Assembly (NCBI RefSeq): GCF_027922005.1
Contig: NZ_BSEV01000015.1
Coordinates: 124,001 to 188,000 of the forward strand
Source: Streptosporangium carneum
GTDB taxonomy: Bacteria; Actinomycetota; Actinomycetes; Streptosporangiales; Streptosporangiaceae
Direction: 5' to 3'
DNA length: 64,000 bases
The stretch's first letter is position 1; every line of letters begins with the position of its first letter. Shown piece after piece: positions 52,100-60,937 of this stretch. The notes beneath the pieces are model-generated. The model was not told the DNA's origin. It was given only the letters and a program-made list of their open reading frames with translations, and did not search any database. Both the position numbers and the translations under genes were made by a program.

Positions 52100-53331
52100 G
52101 AGGCGCTCTGGGCGGATTACTGGACGCCCCTTCCCGGCCGGCGTGGCGGGCCTGGTCGAGAGGCGATGTGGAGGGCTGCGAGCGCCACGCAGAGGTCCTG
52201 TCCGGCTCTTCCCGAGATCACCTGCTCTTCCTGTGCCATGCCGTGAAACAGTCCTACGAGAAGGCGTTGTCCCACTACGACGCCCTCGCCGCGGCGGGCC
52301 GCGCGCCGAGGGCGCTGGACGAGCCGGTCGTCGAGGCCTGGCTGCATCTGGGCCGCCCCGATCGGGCCATCGAGCACGTACGGCGGCGCCATAACGCCCG
52401 GCCGCGGGCCGTCGAGCAGGCGCTGCGCGTGCTCGACCCCAGGCTGACCCGCCCGCTAGGGGTACGGCTGGACGGCACCACCGTCCTTCCGTTCGCCGAC
52501 CACGAGCTCACGCCGTACCTTCCGGCCGTGGCGGCGACCGTCGACGGCGTCGACGTACTGGCGCATCTCGACACCGGCGGCACGTTCGTCGTCATGGGAC
52601 CACGACGCGCCGCGGAGGCAGGTGTGGTGACCACCCCGGGCGGCACCAGCTCTCACGGGCTGCAGCGCGCCGAGCTACGTCACGGCATCATCGCCGAGCT
52701 GCGCTTGGGCGCCGCATCGCTGACCAACGTGCCGGTCGCGGTGCTTTCCACCCTCGTCGGCCCCCAGGACCTGGTGATCATCGGTACCAACGTCCTGGAA
52801 CAGTTCCTGTCCACCGTCGACCACCCCCGCAACCGCCTCATCCTCTCCCCGAGAGGCCGCCCCGACGCCGCCATCGAGCATTCCCACCTCCTCGCGGACA
52901 GTCCTGTGGCGGCGGAGTTCGGCTTCTACCTCTGGGCGGATCACTTCATGTTCGCGCGCGGCGGCTTCGGCCCACGCGACGACCTCACCTTCTTCATCGA
53001 CTCGGGCCTGGTCTACCTGGACGACGCCGTGGAGCCGCCGCGTCAGGCCTGCCTGCTGACCACGCCCCGCCACTACCGCGCCTGGGGTGTCCCGCGTCAC
53101 CTGACCGGCCGCCCGCACTTCGACAGCCCCGAGCCGGTGTCTCTCGGCCCGCTCACCCGGCGGGACCCGCTCGTGGCCGTCGCGAGGTCGCGGACGACGC
53201 CGTGGCAGTCCTTCGGCGGCATACGCGTCGACGGCCTACTGACGTACGGCTTCCTCAAGGCGTACGCATGGACGCTGGACTTCGACAGGGGACGGTACGT
53301 GTTCCGATCGGCACCTGGCGCGGGCGAATAG
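52096..53331 (+). CDS. Two-lobed aspartic-protease-like protein with TPR-like N-terminus
   Basis: 411 residues. The N-terminal ~110 residues are helical and TPR-like (KALSHYDALAAAGRAPRALDEPVVEAWLHLGRPDRAI). Then two aspartic-protease half-sites: ALAHLDTGGTFVVM-type motif with Asp159-Thr-Gly and FFIDSGLVYLDD with Asp302-Ser-Gly, 143 residues apart, as in a pepsin-like bilobal or fused retropepsin dimer. No signal peptide. It is translationally coupled to the winged-helix regulator. Possibly cleaves that regulator or another cytoplasmic protein (inference). Confidence 0.8.
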   Translation: MRGALGGLLDAPSRPAWRAWSRGDVEGCERHAEVLSGSSRDHLLFLCHAVKQSYEKALSHYDALAAAGRAPRALDEPVVEAWLHLGRPDRAIEHVRRRHNARPRAVEQALRVLDPRLTRPLGVRLDGTTVLPFADHELTPYLPAVAATVDGVDVLAHLDTGGTFVVMGPRRAAEAGVVTTPGGTSSHGLQRAELRHGIIAELRLGAASLTNVPVAVLSTLVGPQDLVIIGTNVLEQFLSTVDHPRNRLILSPRGRPDAAIEHSHLLADSPVAAEFGFYLWADHFMFARGGFGPRDDLTFFIDSGLVYLDDAVEPPRQACLLTTPRHYRAWGVPRHLTGRPHFDSPEPVSLGPLTRRDPLVAVARSRTTPWQSFGGIRVDGLLTYGFLKAYAWTLDFDRGRYVFRSAPGAGE

Positions 53332-53489
53332 GCAGTGCCCCCGGCGTCACGCTGGCCACCTCCTACTACAGCGACGACCCCGCCCAGCATGACCGCTAGG
53401 CGCTGTGGGGGCTGCCATACAGCAGCTTGTGTCCTCATCGCCCCTGCGAGGGGTACTCTCTCCGGGCCGGACGAGCCGGGCGTCGGCGT

Positions 53490-54875
53490 TCAGTACGCCG
53501 CGGACGTGTTGGGGGCGATGTCGCCCCTGAACAGTCCTGACGGATCGACGCGCGCGCGGACCCGGTCCACCGCCTCCACCTGCTCCGGGTCGAGGTGACG
53601 CTGCGGCTGTTCGAAGTGCTCCACGAAGGTGGGCGCGGTCCTGCCCGTGTCCCAGGGGGCGAGCGCGGCGCGCACCCTGGCGCAGTGGTCCAGGATCGAC
53701 CGCGCGACGTCCGGGTCGACCGGCACCCCCGATCCCGAGTAGGAGTACCGGGCGTCAAGACGCCCGAGCGCGCCTCCCGCCGGGTCCGGCGCCGAGTAGG
53801 CGCCGCCGAGCTGCCGCAGCCCGGCGATGACCAGCGGCGATCCCGACCCCTGACCGACCGCTCGCAGGAACTCCGCCGCGCCCTCCTCCCCGATCTCGGA
53901 CAGCAGCATGTGGTCGCCGAGGAAGGCGACCGGCTCCGGCGGGTCCATGTGCGCCCGCAGCACGGCCGAGGGCGTGGTCAGCTCCCAGGTGTCGAGCAGC
54001 GGCTCGGCCACGGAGCGCAGCGGCCCGAGCAGGCTGTCGGCGTGCCGTCGCGCGGTGGGCACGTCCTCCTCGGTCGCGCCGAGCACCGCGCCGTCGACGC
54101 ACAGGACGGTCCCGGAGGCCAGCACGGGGGGCACTCCCGGCACCGGAGGCAGGTTCATCACCCGCAGGGACGTCGTCACCTCCCAGGGGGCGTCCAGGGT
54201 CCACTCCCGCCAGACGCGCATCAGTCTGCCGGCGTGGGCGACAGGCCAGAACGCCGCCCCGGTGACGACCCTGAAGGCGGGGAACAGGTCGATCTCGACG
54301 GCGGTCACCACCCCGAGGCCCCCGCCGCCGCCGCGCAACGCCCAGAACAGCTCGGGGTCGCAGGAGGCGTCGACCCGCCGCAGTTCGCCGTCGGCGGTGA
54401 CCAGCTCGATCGCCCTGACGCCGTTGGAGGCGAGCCCGAACCTGCGGCCGTAGAAGCTCAGGCCGCCGCGCAGCAGGTAGCCGACGACGCCGACGGTCGC
54501 GGCTGAGCCGTGCCGCGCGGCCAGCCCGTGAGCCGCCGCGGCCTCGACCACCGCGCCCCAGAGCGTCCCCGCAGGGACGCGCGCGACGCGACGCCGCGCG
54601 TCGATGTCGACACCGCCCTCGAGCTCCGTCCGGATCAGCACGGCGTCGCCCATGGGGCGTCCGGCGACGGAGCCGTGTCCGGTCGTGTGCACGCGCACCG
54701 TCAGCCCCTCCGAGGCCGCGTGGCGGATCGCCGCCCTGATCTGGTCGACGCCGCGGGCCGTCACCGCCGCCGCGGGGCGCGCGGGCCCGGCGAGGTTGAA
54801 GACCCGCGTCGCGGCGTCGAACGCCGCCTCCCCTGGAAGCGCGATGCCCGCGTCCCGCTCTTCGACCGTCGTCAT
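53490..54875 (-). CDS. Berberine-bridge-type FAD oxidase, monocovalent
   Basis: 461 residues. FAD-binding-4 domain with likely 8alpha-linked His67 in HTTGHGSVAGR; the Cys that anchors FAD in bicovalent relatives is replaced (HGSAATVGVVGYLLRGG). C-terminal BBE tail VDRVRARVDPSGLFRGDIAPN. Predicted to oxidise a small natural-product substrate. Start ATG 54875 has GGAGG at 9 nt. The promoter carries the 18-bp element, the rightmost copy in the window. Confidence 0.92.
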   Translation of the reverse strand: MTTVEERDAGIALPGEAAFDAATRVFNLAGPARPAAAVTARGVDQIRAAIRHAASEGLTVRVHTTGHGSVAGRPMGDAVLIRTELEGGVDIDARRRVARVPAGTLWGAVVEAAAAHGLAARHGSAATVGVVGYLLRGGLSFYGRRFGLASNGVRAIELVTADGELRRVDASCDPELFWALRGGGGGLGVVTAVEIDLFPAFRVVTGAAFWPVAHAGRLMRVWREWTLDAPWEVTTSLRVMNLPPVPGVPPVLASGTVLCVDGAVLGATEEDVPTARRHADSLLGPLRSVAEPLLDTWELTTPSAVLRAHMDPPEPVAFLGDHMLLSEIGEEGAAEFLRAVGQGSGSPLVIAGLRQLGGAYSAPDPAGGALGRLDARYSYSGSGVPVDPDVARSILDHCARVRAALAPWDTGRTAPTFVEHFEQPQRHLDPEQVEAVDRVRARVDPSGLFRGDIAPNTSAAY

Positions 54876-55010
54876 GGGGATCCGCCTCCGGTTCGGTGAT
54901 CGACACGGCAGCGCCCCGTGCCGCCGCCCGTCCGGGCGGCGGCACGCGGGCCGCGCGGACCGGACGCTCCCGGGACAGCCGGGCGGTCGCCGTCCGCCGC
55001 TCCGTCGTCG

Positions 55011-55053
55011 AGCCTGGCAGCGCGGCGGCTCGTGGCGCATCTCCCCCGTTGCG
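55011..55053 (-). promoter_or_regulatory. 18-bp promoter element plus -10 box, second FAD oxidase
   Basis: On the minus strand CGCAACGGGGGAGATGCG (55053-55036), then extended -10 TGC-CAGGCT (hexamer 55016-55011). The gene starts 136 bp downstream. Confidence 0.65.
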
Positions 55054-55144
55054 ATCCCGTCGCCTCCCCGGAACGCGCGAAGGCCGGGACGGCGCGGTGA
55101 ACCGCGCCGTCCCGGCCCGTCGTCTCAGGGCGTTCGCGTCCCGG

Positions 55145-56647
55145 CTAAGGGACGATCTCCATCTGGGCCATCATCCCGATCGCGGAGTGCTCCAGGAAGT
55201 GGCAGTGGTACACGTAGCGGCCGACGTAGTCGGAGAAGGTCGCCTGCACGCGCACGGACTCGCCGGGCGGGATGATCAGCGTGTCCTTGCGCCCCGCGTC
55301 GTCCGCCGTCGGTGGCCCGCCGTTGCGGCCCAGCACCCGGAACTGCACCAGGTGCATGTGGAAGTTGTGCGTGAAGTTGTACTCGCCGTCCGCGTTGGTG
55401 ACGTTCCAGATCTCCGTGGTGCCCCGTTTGATCTGGATGTCGACCCGCTCGGGGTCGAAGGGCTTGCCGCTGACCACGCCGACCGGGATGGGGCCGCCCC
55501 CGGAGAAGTCGGTGCCGAGCGACACCTCGCGGACGACCGTCGCGGCGGGCAGCGCGGGCAGCGCGCGCAGCTGGGCGGGGACGCGGCTGTTGTCCGGCGC
55601 CTGCCGTACGACGTCGAACCTCAGCACCGGGCCTGTCGTGTGGTTGAGGAACACCTGGGTGCCGACGGGGTAGCGCGAGAAGTCCACCACCACGTCGACG
55701 CGTTCGCCCGAGGTGATCCGCAGGTCGTTCCTGGACACGGGGGCGGGCAGCAGGCCTCCGTCGGAGGCGATCTGCGTCAACGGCGTGCCGTCGCCGAGGC
55801 TCAGGCGGAAGATCCCCTCGGTGGCGCTGTTGAGCAGCCTGAAGCGGTACTTGCGGGCGGCGACCTGGAAGTACGGCTGGACCTTCCCGTTGGCGATGAT
55901 CGTGGTGCGTTCCGCCGGGTCGGTGTCGGAGACCAGGTTGCCGTTCGCGTCGAACAGGGCGTTGCGCAGCATGATCGGCACATCGTACTGGCCGCTCGGC
56001 AGGCAGAGGCTCTTCTCGGCGTCGTCGTCGATCAGGTAGAAGCCGTGCAGGCCGCGGTAGACGTGTTCGGCCTCCAGGTGGTGCGCGTGGTCGTGGTACC
56101 ACAGCGTCGCGCCTTGCTGACGGTTCGGGTACTCGTACAGCTGCGACTGGCCCGGCTGGATGAGGTCCATCGGGTGGCCGTCGCTGCTCGCGGGCACGTG
56201 ACCGCCGTGCAGGTGCACGTTCGTCGGCCTGTCGAGCTGGTTGGCGTACGTTATCTTCACCCGGCGTCCGGTCCTGGCCCTGATGGTCGGGCCGACGAAC
56301 TGGCCGCCGTAGGTGAGCACCGGGGTGTTGACGCCGGGGAGGATCTCGGCGTTGGCCGGCCGCAGGGCGAGCTGGTAGACGTCCACGCCGGGAAACGACC
56401 GCGTCGGCCTCAGCACCGGCGGCACGGGCATCTGCACGGAGAACGGCGCGGCCGCGCGCGCGGCGGCGGGCGCCGCCTTCACACCGGTGCCTGCGGCGCC
56501 CGCCCCGTGGTGGGCGCCGTGCCCCGGGAGCCCGCTCTGGTTGGCGATCGCCGGGGTGTCCCTGCCCGTCTGCAGAAGCACGGCGCCGCCCAACGCGCCG
56601 CCGAGCGTGAGGCCGCCGAGTGTCAGTAATCGTCGTCTGTTCAGCAT
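55145..56647 (-). CDS. Tat-exported multicopper oxidase
   Basis: 500 residues. A twin-arginine signal opens the protein (NRRRLLTLGGLTLGGALGGAVLL). Copper motifs in order: NVHLHGGHVP, LWYHDHAHHLE, HNFHMHLVQF and HCHFLEHSAIGMM, complete for T1, T2 and T3 copper. Closest in pattern to CotA/bilirubin-oxidase/phenoxazinone-synthase-like enzymes, which oxidise phenols with O2 outside the membrane. No 18-bp element is found upstream, so it is probably outside the enediyne cluster. Confidence 0.93.
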   Translation of the reverse strand: MLNRRRLLTLGGLTLGGALGGAVLLQTGRDTPAIANQSGLPGHGAHHGAGAAGTGVKAAPAAARAAAPFSVQMPVPPVLRPTRSFPGVDVYQLALRPANAEILPGVNTPVLTYGGQFVGPTIRARTGRRVKITYANQLDRPTNVHLHGGHVPASSDGHPMDLIQPGQSQLYEYPNRQQGATLWYHDHAHHLEAEHVYRGLHGFYLIDDDAEKSLCLPSGQYDVPIMLRNALFDANGNLVSDTDPAERTTIIANGKVQPYFQVAARKYRFRLLNSATEGIFRLSLGDGTPLTQIASDGGLLPAPVSRNDLRITSGERVDVVVDFSRYPVGTQVFLNHTTGPVLRFDVVRQAPDNSRVPAQLRALPALPAATVVREVSLGTDFSGGGPIPVGVVSGKPFDPERVDIQIKRGTTEIWNVTNADGEYNFTHNFHMHLVQFRVLGRNGGPPTADDAGRKDTLIIPPGESVRVQATFSDYVGRYVYHCHFLEHSAIGMMAQMEIVP

Positions 56648-57444
56648 CTGTTCCCCAATCGGTGCGCCAGCAGGGGGGTGCGGACGGCCTGCGACCCCGC
56701 CGCACCACATGGATCAAGACTCAGCGACGTCCGGAGCACCCCGAAGCACCCCGTCGCGCGGCCGGACGGCCGCTTGCGCGACCTGACTCACCCTTGTCCA
56801 GCCGGATGTTCAGTGATAAAGCGAGACATGCGCCGATAAATATTCATATCGGCATTCGTCTCGGCTTCCCGATGCGTTGCTCGCCGACTCGTGCTCACTG
56901 GGCCGTGCGGTCGCGGTGGCCCGCCGCTCCCGCCGAAACCGCTCACACGGAACCGGCCAGCCGAAGAAATCACGCGACGCCGCGCGCCCCTGTGCCCCTC
57001 ACAGTCTTCGGCCCGTGCGACGTCCCGTGCTTTGACACGGCAGGCGCGAAAAGAGATCCGCCGTCCGCGTCCGTGCGTCGCAATGATAAATAGGCGAGCC
57101 CATACTCGCTAGAGGGCTGACGACGCGAACAGAAAATACGGGTTTCGTCTCGTCCGCATGGTTTCGCTGATTCCGAGGACGGGCCACGTCACGGCCTGCG
57201 GATTCCGGGCGGCGAGCCGGAGAATGCGGCGCCGTGTTCGTGCCGCCCCCGGTTCGCCGTCCGGATCCCGTGCGTGCGCGCCGGAGAAAACCTTCGAAAG
57301 GCTGTCGATTCCCGTCGGCCCCGTTCGTCGTATGAGCGGCAGGTCCCGGCGGCCACCACGGAGACACATGGAGACACACGGCGGCGCGCGGCGGCATGTG
57401 GAGACGCGCGAAGGCACGGGGTTTCGGCGGTGAGAGCGAAGAGG
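56648..57444. other. Gene-poor divergent intergenic region
   Basis: Almost 800 bp between the multicopper oxidase (leftward) and the MFS pump (rightward). No frame looks like a real gene. It contains an AT-rich inverted repeat GCCGATA-N8-TATCGGC (56832-56853), GCGAG-N6-CTCGC near 57093-57108, and a repeated GGAGACACA (57360-57368, 57370-57378), which may be operators. Confidence 0.45.
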
Positions 57445-59028
57445 ATGAGGACCGTGAGCGTTAACGGCGTGGCACCCGGTGCGGGGAGACGGGAGTGGAT
57501 CGGGCTGGCGGTGCTGGCCCTGGGCACCCTGCTCGTCTCCTTCGACGTCTTCGTGCTGCTGCTGGCGCTGCCGCACCTGAGCGCCGACCTCGGGGCGGAC
57601 GGCGTCCAACAGCTGTGGATCATGGACATCTACGGGTTCATGGTCGGCGGATTCCTGATCACGATGGGTTCCCTGGGGGACCGGATCGGCCGCAGGAGGC
57701 TGCTGCTGATCGGCGCCGCCGCGTTCGGCGTCGCCTCGGTCCTGTCCGCGTACTCGACAAGTCCCGGGATGCTGATCGCCGCCAGGGCACTGCTCGGGGT
57801 CGCGGGCGCGACGCTGGCGCCGTCGACCCTCGCCCTGATCAGCAACATGTTCCGCAACCCCAGGCAGATGGGGGTGGCCATCGGCGTGTGGGCCGGGTCC
57901 TTCACGGTCGGCGCGATCATCGGCCCGATCGTCGGCGGAGTGATGCTCGAGCACTTCTGGTGGGGGTCGGTGTTCCTGCTGGGCGTGCCGGTGATGGCGC
58001 TCCTGCTCGTGCTGGGGCCGATGCTGCTGCCCGAGTATCGCGCCCCCGGTTCGGGCCGCATCGACCCGCTCAGCGTCGGGCTGTCGCTGGCCGCGATCCT
58101 GCCGTTCATCTACGGCGTCAAGGAGCTCGCCAGAAGCGGCTGGGAGCCGCTGCCCGTCGTGGCCGTCGCGGCGGGCCTGCTGTTCGCCGTGGCGTTCGTG
58201 CGACGGCAGCGTGTGCTGGCCGACCCGCTGCTCGACCTGAGCCTGTTCGGCGACCGCGCCTTCGGCACCACGCTGGTGAGCCTGCTGGCCTATAGCCTGC
58301 TGACGGGCGGGACCATGCTGTTCGTCGCGCAGTACTTCCAGTCGGTCGGGGGGCTGTCGCCGCTGCAGGCGGGGCTGGGGCTGCTGCCCGGCATGGCCGC
58401 GAGCACCGTGAGCGTCATGGTCTCCCCGATCCTCGCCCGCCGGATCCGTCCCGCCTACCTCATCGCGGCAGGCCTGGTCGTCGTGGTCGCGGGGTTGCTG
58501 CTGGTCACCCTGGCGGACGCCGACTCGGGGCCCGCGATCCTGATCGTGGCCTTCGCCGTCTGGGCTCTCGGCGGCGGCCCGCTGCTGTCACTGGGCATCA
58601 ACCTCGTCGTCGCCTCCGCCCCGCCGGAGAAGGCGGGGGCGGCCTCGGCGATGCCGCAGATCAGCAACGAGCTCGGCGCCGCACTGGGTTTCGCCGTCCT
58701 CGGCAGCGTCGGCATCGCCGTGTACCGCGCGCAGGTCGCCGACGCCGTCCCTCCCGGCCTCTCCGCCGAGGCGGCGGGCAGAGCCCACGAGAGCATCGCG
58801 GGAGCCACGGCCGTGGCCGCCGACCTTCCCGGGGAACTCGCCACGGCACTGCTCGCCCCGGCCCGCGAGGCCTTCACCTCCGGGGTGCACATCGTGGCCG
58901 CCGTCAGCGCGGCCCTCCTGGCGTGCACCGCCCTTCTCGTGGCCGTACGGCTCAGGCACATCCGTCCCGTCGGCGAGGTCGAAAGCCAGGTCACCGGTGA
59001 CAGGGGAGCGGCCTCGGAGGCCGTCTGA
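57445..59028 (+). CDS. MFS multidrug exporter, 14-helix (QacA/EmrB-like)
   Basis: 527 residues with about 14 hydrophobic helices. Family motifs: WIMDIYGFMVGGFLITMGSLGDRIGRRRLLLIG (motif A), and GPIVGGVMLEHFWWGSVFLLGVPVM (motif C region). DHA2-type drug:H+ antiporter, a possible self-resistance pump for the neighbouring cluster although it lacks the shared promoter element. Start is uncertain: ATG 57445 has its purine run directly adjacent; GTG 57454 has GAGG at 9 nt. Confidence 0.9.
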   Translation: MRTVSVNGVAPGAGRREWIGLAVLALGTLLVSFDVFVLLLALPHLSADLGADGVQQLWIMDIYGFMVGGFLITMGSLGDRIGRRRLLLIGAAAFGVASVLSAYSTSPGMLIAARALLGVAGATLAPSTLALISNMFRNPRQMGVAIGVWAGSFTVGAIIGPIVGGVMLEHFWWGSVFLLGVPVMALLLVLGPMLLPEYRAPGSGRIDPLSVGLSLAAILPFIYGVKELARSGWEPLPVVAVAAGLLFAVAFVRRQRVLADPLLDLSLFGDRAFGTTLVSLLAYSLLTGGTMLFVAQYFQSVGGLSPLQAGLGLLPGMAASTVSVMVSPILARRIRPAYLIAAGLVVVVAGLLLVTLADADSGPAILIVAFAVWALGGGPLLSLGINLVVASAPPEKAGAASAMPQISNELGAALGFAVLGSVGIAVYRAQVADAVPPGLSAEAAGRAHESIAGATAVAADLPGELATALLAPAREAFTSGVHIVAAVSAALLACTALLVAVRLRHIRPVGEVESQVTGDRGAASEAV

Positions 59029-59145
59029 GGACACGCCCCCGGCGTACCCGTGGAGGCTTTCGTCCAGCGGTCGGTCATCCGTCCGTCTTTTCCCGGGAAA
59101 ACCCGACGCCCGCCCCCGTCCGGCCACGAGAATCTTCGATGGCGT

Positions 59146-59172
59146 TGTCGATTCCGCGGCGCCCCGTCCGTC
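59146..59172 (+). promoter_or_regulatory. Candidate ECF42-type promoter
   Basis: TGTCGA (59146-59151) and CGTC (59169-59172) separated by 17 bp, 47 bp before the YCII gene. This matches the TGTCGA / CGTC-like promoter described for ECF42 sigma factors, suggesting autoregulation. Confidence 0.55.
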
Positions 59173-59218
59173 GTCGATGTAGGGGACGGCGGCAATGAGA
59201 AGTGGGAAGGAGAGTCCG

Positions 59219-59551
59219 ATGCCTCAGTACGCGATCCTGATCTACGAGCGAGAGACCCCCAACGGTGTGGCGGACCTTCCGCCCGAGGTCCTCGAGGCGC
59301 ACATGCGCGTGCCCGAGAGGGTCGAGGAACTGGGCGGGAAGATCCTCAACGCGCACGCGACGCAGCCCACCTCGACCGCGACGACGATCAGGGGCGACGT
59401 CATCACCGATGGGCCGTTCATCGAGAGCAAGGAGGCCATGGCGGGCTTCTTCGTCGTCGAGGCCCGCGATCTCGACCACGCGGTGGCCATCGGCAGGCTG
59501 GTCCCGATCGTGAGCGGCGGCGTCGAGGTCCGGCCGCTTCTCGCCGGGTGA
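59219..59551 (+). CDS. YCII-related (DGPF) protein
   Basis: 110 residues: MPQYAILIYERETPN, then the DGPF motif DGPFIESKEAMAGFFVVEA and a dimeric alpha-beta barrel pattern. Such proteins accompany ECF42-type sigma factors and may act with them; the activity is unknown. ATG 59219 with GGGAAGGAGA 6-7 nt upstream. The stop overlaps the sigma gene start (GTGA). Confidence 0.93.
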   Translation: MPQYAILIYERETPNGVADLPPEVLEAHMRVPERVEELGGKILNAHATQPTSTATTIRGDVITDGPFIESKEAMAGFFVVEARDLDHAVAIGRLVPIVSGGVEVRPLLAG

Positions 59552-60798
59552 CCCAGGCGCACACGACCGCGGTTCAGCGGGTCGTCGCGGACGCGCACCG
59601 TCGCGAGTGGGCTTTCGTGCTCGCCGCGACGGTGCGCGTCGCGCGCGACCTCGATCTCGCCGAGGAGTGTGTGCAGGACGCGTACCTGGTGGCGTTGGAC
59701 GCCTGGGCGCGTGAGGGGGTGCCCCGCAATCCCGGCGCGTGGCTCACAACCGCCGCCAAGCGGAAGGCGTTGGACGCGCTCCGGCGCGAGCAACTGTTCC
59801 GGTCGAAGCTGCCCCTTCTCGTGGAACCGGACGTGACCGAAGTGGATGATCTCTCCGATGACGCGGTCCAGGACGACCGGCTGCGCCTGATCTTCACGTG
59901 CTGTCATCCAGCGCTCGCCAGGGAGGCGCAGATCGCCCTCACCCTGCGCCTGGTCTGCGGCGTCAGCACCGGTGACATCGCACGGGCGTTCCTCGTGTCC
60001 GAGGCGACGATGGCGGCGCGGATGACGCGGGCGAAGAAGAAGATCTCGGCGGCGCGCATCGCCTATCGCGTGCCCACGGCCAGCGAGCTGCCCGACCGGC
60101 TCGAGGCGGTGCTCAACGTCATCCACCTGCTCTACACCACCGGGCACACGGCGCCGTCCGGGGACCGGCTGGTCCGCGTCGACCTGGTCGAACGCGCGCT
60201 GGACCTGACGCGGATGCTGCGGGCGCTGATGCCGGACGAGCCGGAGGTGCGCGGGCTGCTCGCGCTGCTGCTGGTGACCGACGCCAGACGCTCGACCCGT
60301 ACCGACGCCGACGGCCGGCTGGTCCTCCTCGAGGAACAGAACCGCTCGGCCTGGGACAGGGCCGCCATCGAGGAGGGGCACCTCCTGGTCGTCGAGGCGC
60401 TCAGGAGCGGACGTCCCGGCCGCTTCACCCTGCAGGCCGCCATCGCGGCGCTGCACGCCACCGCGCCGAGTTACGCCGAGACCGACTGGCCCCAGGTGCT
60501 GACGCTCTACGATGAGTTGCTGAGAGTGTGGCCCTCACCCGTCGTGGCGCTCAACCGCGCCGTCGCCCTGGCGATGGTCAGGGGACCCGCCGTCGCGCTC
60601 GGTGAGATCGAGGAGCTGGAACGCGACGGCCGTCTGGCGGGCTATCGTTACCTGCCGGCGACCAAGGCCGACCTGCTGCGGCGGCTCGGCCGTCACCACG
60701 AGGCCGCCCGCGCCTACCGGGCCGCGCTCGACCTCACCGACAACGGGGCGGAGCGGACGTTCCTGGAGGACCGCCTGGCCGAGGCCGACGCCGGGTGA
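59548..60798 (+). CDS. ECF42-type RNA polymerase sigma factor with long C-terminal domain
   Basis: 416 residues. Sigma region 2 (DLDLAEECVQDAYLVALDAWAREGVPRNPGAWLTTAAKRKALD) and region 4 (ALTLRLVCGVSTGDIARAFLVSEATMAARMTRAKKKI), followed by a ~200-residue helical TPR-like extension ending AARAYRAALDLTDNGAERTFL. This extension and the adjacent DGPF gene are diagnostic of the ECF42 group. GTG start overlaps the YCII stop. Confidence 0.94.
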   Translation: MTQAHTTAVQRVVADAHRREWAFVLAATVRVARDLDLAEECVQDAYLVALDAWAREGVPRNPGAWLTTAAKRKALDALRREQLFRSKLPLLVEPDVTEVDDLSDDAVQDDRLRLIFTCCHPALAREAQIALTLRLVCGVSTGDIARAFLVSEATMAARMTRAKKKISAARIAYRVPTASELPDRLEAVLNVIHLLYTTGHTAPSGDRLVRVDLVERALDLTRMLRALMPDEPEVRGLLALLLVTDARRSTRTDADGRLVLLEEQNRSAWDRAAIEEGHLLVVEALRSGRPGRFTLQAAIAALHATAPSYAETDWPQVLTLYDELLRVWPSPVVALNRAVALAMVRGPAVALGEIEELERDGRLAGYRYLPATKADLLRRLGRHHEAARAYRAALDLTDNGAERTFLEDRLAEADAG

Positions 60799-60818
60799 GC
60801 GAGACGGCCCCGGGCCGC

Positions 60819-60839
60819 CACGGGGCGTCATGCCCCGTG
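60819..60839. terminator. Hairpin terminator between convergent sigma and propeller genes
   Basis: CACGGGGC-GTCAT-GCCCCGTG. Two more hairpins follow in the same gap: GGGCCGAGG/CCTCGGCCC (60857-60894) and CCGAAGG-GTT-CCTTCGG near 60916-60932. Confidence 0.65.
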
Positions 60840-60937
60840 ACGGCCTGTCGCGAGCAGGGCCGAGGGAGGGCGGCAGGACGTCCTTCCTCGGCCCCGCGTG
60901 CTTCTCCGGTCCCGAAGGGTTCCTTCGGTCCGGACAC

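Noticed and set aside
56648-57444. Several 60-150 codon open frames in the gap before the MFS gene
   Set aside because: No ribosome sites, overlapping in several frames, no recognisable motif and no codon bias distinguishing one frame.
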